A stretch of 49,290 nucleotides of DNA from a virus, in IMG/VR virus record IMGVR_UViG_3300033571_020575, positions 1 to 49,290 of that record; one strand, written 5' to 3'. Both the position numbers and the translations under genes were made by a program. Shown here one piece after another: positions 46,331-49,290 of the stretch (position 1 is the stretch's first letter; each line of letters opens with the position of its first letter). The notes under the pieces were generated by a model, which saw only the letters and a list, made by a program, of their open reading frames with translations, ran no database searches and had not been told where the DNA came from.

Positions 46331-47101
46331 ATGCCAAACTGGGTTAGAAATTATGTGTCAGTATCTGGCTCTGAGGAAGACATAGCCAAGTTTAGGGAAA
46401 CAGCTAGTCGTCCTGCCCCAAATGGGATTATGGAAGATGGAACTCTAACCTATGAAGAGAACTCAAATAGGACTATTTCGTTTTGGAACTTTATAGAGCC
46501 AGAGAACAAAGAGACATACTTTTCTGGTCAAAATTGGTATGACTGGAATTGCGACAACTGGGGAACAAAGTGGGACGCTTGTGATACAGATGTTGTAGAG
46601 GGCGAAACAAAAACCACACTGACCTATACATTTGACACAGCTTGGTCAATACCAGAGCCAATTTTTCGAGCTATGGTTGTCAAGTTTCCAACTTTAGATT
46701 TTGACTTCGAGTCAGAAGAAGAACAAGGCTGGGGAGCTACTTACACTTCATCTGATGGAGACCCAGAGTCACGCTCTTTGATTTTGACAAAAGAGTGGGA
46801 CATACCACAAAGTCACGCCGACTATGTGGCACTAGAAAAAGAAGACCAGTGTGTCTGCTCTTGGACTGATGATGATGAAGACCTTTACTCTGATTGCCCG
46901 AGAGCGTCGCAAACTTTTGATGTAGTTGTAAATCAAGTAATCCAAGTTATTGCCAAAGACGCAGAGTCAGCTTGGGAAACTGCTAACAAGTTGCTAGAAG
47001 ATTTCGCAAAATCAGTTAGCACAAGTGGCGTAGTTGTTTCTGATGAGGGAAGAACTTGGGTTGAGAAAAACAACGAGCGTGTGTATCCTAAACTCAGTTA
47101 G
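46331..47101 (+). CDS. Api92-like ferredoxin-fold protein
   Basis: The protein begins MPNWVRNYVSVSGSEEDIAKF, the opening of Api92/DUF1281-like proteins found in many phages and plasmids. It keeps the later W-G-T-K-W-D-A and A-W-S-I-P-E-P blocks. ATG 46331 follows a good SD; a TTG at 46289 is in frame but lies in the promoter. Function of the family is unknown. Confidence 0.8.
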   Translation: MPNWVRNYVSVSGSEEDIAKFRETASRPAPNGIMEDGTLTYEENSNRTISFWNFIEPENKETYFSGQNWYDWNCDNWGTKWDACDTDVVEGETKTTLTYTFDTAWSIPEPIFRAMVVKFPTLDFDFESEEEQGWGATYTSSDGDPESRSLILTKEWDIPQSHADYVALEKEDQCVCSWTDDDEDLYSDCPRASQTFDVVVNQVIQVIAKDAESAWETANKLLEDFAKSVSTSGVVVSDEGRTWVEKNNERVYPKLS

Positions 47102-47118
47102 CCAGAAAGGGGCAGACA

Positions 47119-47289
47119 ATGACTGAATACCAAGCGTGTTACAGGGTGGAACACGATGACGTATTGCTTCCAATTATTTTTGTCAGTAAGAAAGACGCAA
47201 TAAATTATGTTCGTCAAATTGGACTTATTGGTTGCTATCTATACAGAGAAAGTCAGTCAGGAGTTGGCGATTACAAAATCGCTATTTGA
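47119..47289 (+). CDS. Small uncharacterised protein
   Basis: A 56-residue alpha/beta ORF (MTEYQACYRVEHDDVLLPIIFVSKKDAINYV) behind gaaaggggc. It is preferred over a frame at 47207 that overlaps it. Confidence 0.65.
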   Translation: MTEYQACYRVEHDDVLLPIIFVSKKDAINYVRQIGLIGCYLYRESQSGVGDYKIAI

Positions 47290-47353
47290 GCCAACCCTAC
47301 AAGGGAAACACCTGAGCCAAGTGTCTAAACTGGCTCACTACTTTTCTCCGAGG

Positions 47354-47371
47354 TGTATCCACTTTTTTATT
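47354..47371 (+). repeat. 18-base direct repeat, copy 2
   Basis: Second copy of the 46228-46245 repeat. An AACTTTTCACGAAG motif copy follows at 47392. Confidence 0.85.
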
Positions 47372-47409
47372 GTCCCCCAAAAAGAGGATAAAACTTTTCA
47401 CGAAGCTAC

Positions 47410-47438
47410 TTGACAGAGGGGCGTTTATGTGATGTAAT
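47410..47438 (+). promoter_or_regulatory. Sigma70-type promoter
   Basis: TTGACA (47410-47415), 17-base spacer, TGTAAT (47433-47438). SD gaaagggg precedes ATG 47487. Confidence 0.75.
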
Positions 47439-47486
47439 TTCGGGGTAACAAAAGTTACAGACACGAATCGAAAGGGGTAAGTCATT

Positions 47487-48113
47487 ATGACTTCCGCAAC
47501 AGCAGTATCACCAAAGATTGTAGGCAAGGCACTATACCTAGAGTTAGTTGCTAATCCAGAGCTATCAGAGGATAGAGCTAGAAGTGCGTTGGGCTGGCAA
47601 CACAGAGGCACACAGCAGGTTATTATTTTCCCTCAGTATCAAGACGATACAGGTAAGATTCACGACCCAATTATTATGCGTAGGATTGTTTCTAGTCACA
47701 CGCCCAAAGCACAATGGGAAATAAACAGAGTGAGCGAAAAGCCAAAGCCACTAACAAAAGAGCTGATAGCTTCCTCAACAAATAGTTATGTGATGTTGGA
47801 TACCTACTATAAGGCAGACTGGGATTCACTAACAGAAGTAGAGAAGCACGAATCCCGAAAGTTGGGTATGGAGATTATTCTCCGAGAGTTGCTTGTAAGT
47901 TCTGCTTCCACAGGTGAAGTAGATGAAAATGGAAACTCGATTTACAAGGGCGTTGTAGCGTGGGCGGTTCGTGATAACAAACCTATCGTTGTCGAATTGA
48001 CAGACGAGGATTATCGTGACCTAATTCACAATCGCAAAACTCCACAAGCAGTTATTCGCCGAATCAACAAGGTTCGTGACACGCTTGACAAGTTCCCCGA
48101 CAAGCTGGCATAA
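47487..48113 (+). CDS. Uncharacterised protein beside the AAA ATPase
   Basis: The 208-residue protein has GKALYLELVANPELSEDRARSALGWQHRG, a mixed middle and a helical end. The codon pattern and repeated cgaaaggg SD match the ATPase gene 34 bases on, so they form one unit. No family is recognised; it may be a substrate or adaptor of the ATPase. Confidence 0.65.
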   Translation: MTSATAVSPKIVGKALYLELVANPELSEDRARSALGWQHRGTQQVIIFPQYQDDTGKIHDPIIMRRIVSSHTPKAQWEINRVSEKPKPLTKELIASSTNSYVMLDTYYKADWDSLTEVEKHESRKLGMEIILRELLVSSASTGEVDENGNSIYKGVVAWAVRDNKPIVVELTDEDYRDLIHNRKTPQAVIRRINKVRDTLDKFPDKLA

Positions 48114-48147
48114 TCAAGACAGATACGACACGAAAGGGTAAAAACTT

Positions 48148-49215
48148 ATGTATCTCTCAAAACAAAAACTAGATGTAACTCCAAGTATTGCTACTTTGGA
48201 TTACGACAAGCTAATCGAGCAGGTTGCGACTTGTGTTACAGGTTCGTCTGCTGGCGTTACTACTTCCGTCTTAGACGACTTGCTAACCCCTGCTGGTAGA
48301 GCAAGCACTAGAGCTAAGGCTGGAACAAAAACTACTACCCCTAAGATAGAATCAACTACTACAACCACAGCGAGCGAAACAGATAAGGTCGAAATAGTTA
48401 TGGAAAGTGCCGAAACCCTAGAGGGTGCGGAATCATACGAAAGACCAAATGGCGAGCTTTACTATGGGCGTAAGTGGGGCGACAATACAGATGTCGAGGT
48501 TTTACGAAAAGCCAGAGAAGCAGGTAAGTATGTAATGCTTTATGGAGTTCCTGGAACTGGTAAGACAGCTATGGTCGAGGCTTCATTTCCAAATGAGCTT
48601 TACACGATTCTCGGTTCTGGCGATACAGAAGTTGCCGACCTAGTTGGTTCTTATGTTCAGACACCTAGCGGAAACTATGAGTGGATTGACGGAGTTTTAG
48701 TCAAGTCTGCTATCGAGGGCAAAGTTCTACTGATTGACGAAATTGGTTTGATTGACCCAAAGGTTCTTTCGATTGTCTATGGACTAATGGACGGACGACA
48801 GGAAATTACAATTTCTCAGAATCCAGAGCGAGGCACTATCAAAGCTAAAGAGGGTTTTTATGTTGTTTCGGCAACTAACCCAAATGTAGCTGGCGTTCGT
48901 TTGAGCGAGGCACTACTTTCCCGATTCACGATTCAGGTCGAAATGACTACTGATTGGAACTTGGCAAGAAAGCTAGGCGTTCCACAAACAGCGGTTGTAG
49001 CTTCACAGAATCTCGCAAAGAAAATGGAAAATGGTGAAACAAGTTGGTCGCCTCAAATGCGAGAGCTACTAGCTTTCCGCGACCTATCCAAGTTGTTTGG
49101 AACAAAGTGGGCAGTCCAAAATCTACTCGCCTCAGCACCAGAGATTGACAGACCAATCGTGGCTGATGTGTTTAGCAGGGTATTCGGAGAGCCGATAGTT
49201 CCTGCCAAGATTTAG
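48148..49215 (+). CDS. MoxR-type AAA+ ATPase
   Basis: The 355-residue protein has Walker A G-V-P-G-T-G-K-T (132-139), Walker B V-L-L-I-D-E-I, sensor-1 A-T-N-P-N and an S-R-F arginine region, like AAA_5/MoxR proteins that act as chaperones, often with a VWA partner. The first 100 residues are Thr/Ser-rich and probably flexible. A VWA gene would be expected downstream, outside the window. Confidence 0.9.
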   Translation: MYLSKQKLDVTPSIATLDYDKLIEQVATCVTGSSAGVTTSVLDDLLTPAGRASTRAKAGTKTTTPKIESTTTTTASETDKVEIVMESAETLEGAESYERPNGELYYGRKWGDNTDVEVLRKAREAGKYVMLYGVPGTGKTAMVEASFPNELYTILGSGDTEVADLVGSYVQTPSGNYEWIDGVLVKSAIEGKVLLIDEIGLIDPKVLSIVYGLMDGRQEITISQNPERGTIKAKEGFYVVSATNPNVAGVRLSEALLSRFTIQVEMTTDWNLARKLGVPQTAVVASQNLAKKMENGETSWSPQMRELLAFRDLSKLFGTKWAVQNLLASAPEIDRPIVADVFSRVFGEPIVPAKI

Positions 49216-49287
49216 TGAGTATTCGTGTCCTCACTAAAGGGGTGGGGAAACGCAAAGACTTTTCATTACTTTAGACTTGCGTTTCCC
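49211..49287 (+). terminator. Two consecutive hairpins after the ATPase
   Basis: TTTAGTGAG (49211-49219) pairs with CTCACTAAA (49230-49238), spanning the stop codon. GGGAAACGCAA (49245-49255) pairs with TTGCGTTTCCC (49277-49287). Any T tract lies past the window, so termination or mRNA protection cannot be told apart. Confidence 0.55.
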
Positions 49288-49290
49288 TAC

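Noticed and set aside
47207-47413. 68-residue frame overlapping the 47119-47289 gene
   Set aside because: No ribosome site, most of its first part overlaps a better ORF, and it crosses the 18-base repeat and promoter.

Overview
The window reads as part of a large double-stranded DNA virus of an actinobacterium. Phage-type genes present are a terminase-small-subunit-like gene, an M23 endolysin, two holin-like proteins, a second lysin-like protein, a serine recombinase, an HNH endonuclease, a thermonuclease and tRNAs. The actinobacterial link rests on a WhiB protein, class Ib nrdF, and at least ten genes whose -10 box sits 6-7 bases before the start codon, the mark of leaderless transcripts. 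The DNA is fairly AT-rich. A low-GC, possibly freshwater, actinobacterial host is inference. No capsid, portal, large terminase or polymerase gene is visible, so this is only part of a genome. Left block, 1-21 kb: the 3' end of nrdF, a SAM-decarboxylase-like gene, FmdB-like and WhiB proteins and a holin-like gene come first. A long accessory block follows, mostly on the + strand. It holds a cytidylyltransferase, several prolyl-hydroxylase-like 2OG-Fe(II) oxygenases, an FkbM-type methyltransferase, a secreted subtilisin, four diverged SGNH-like paralogues, a carbamoyltransferase that seems to start at AUU, three glycosyltransferases, a kinase plus nucleotidyltransferase pair, and two DNA methyltransferases. 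Two tRNAs lie at 15.6 kb, one overlapping a coding end. Together these genes look like a pathway that builds and decorates a glycan or glycoprotein. Middle block, 21-28.5 kb: many short, tightly packed or overlapping small genes, including zinc-ribbon proteins, an HNH endonuclease, two tiny membrane proteins, a TauD-type dioxygenase, DUF1232 and a MazG/DUF1599-like protein. Several belong to small paralogous families and several have leaderless promoters. From 28.4 to 37.1 kb come a secreted Fn3 protein and then a minus-strand block: endolysin, NAD-dependent epimerase, small membrane proteins, nuclease, a giant beta-helix/Pro-rich stalk protein and a second holin-like gene. Right block, 37.1-49.3 kb: a 627-base AT-rich intergenic region full of direct and inverted repeats (origin or operator candidate), zinc-ribbon proteins, a Lys/Ala-rich basic protein, a GT61-like glycosyltransferase, a structured promoter-to-terminator ncRNA, a methyltransferase with a degenerate active site, two small HTH proteins, the terminase-small-like gene, a lysin-like gene, a HicA-like protein, an Api92-like protein and a MoxR-type AAA ATPase. 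Two dispersed, one-directional DNA motifs stand out. AACTTTTNAYGAA occurs about ten times in 41.8-47.4 kb in all reading phases and resembles mycobacteriophage stoperators. GACGCCCCTATTGTTG and close variants occur inside unrelated genes, mostly in 6.7-18.3 kb.
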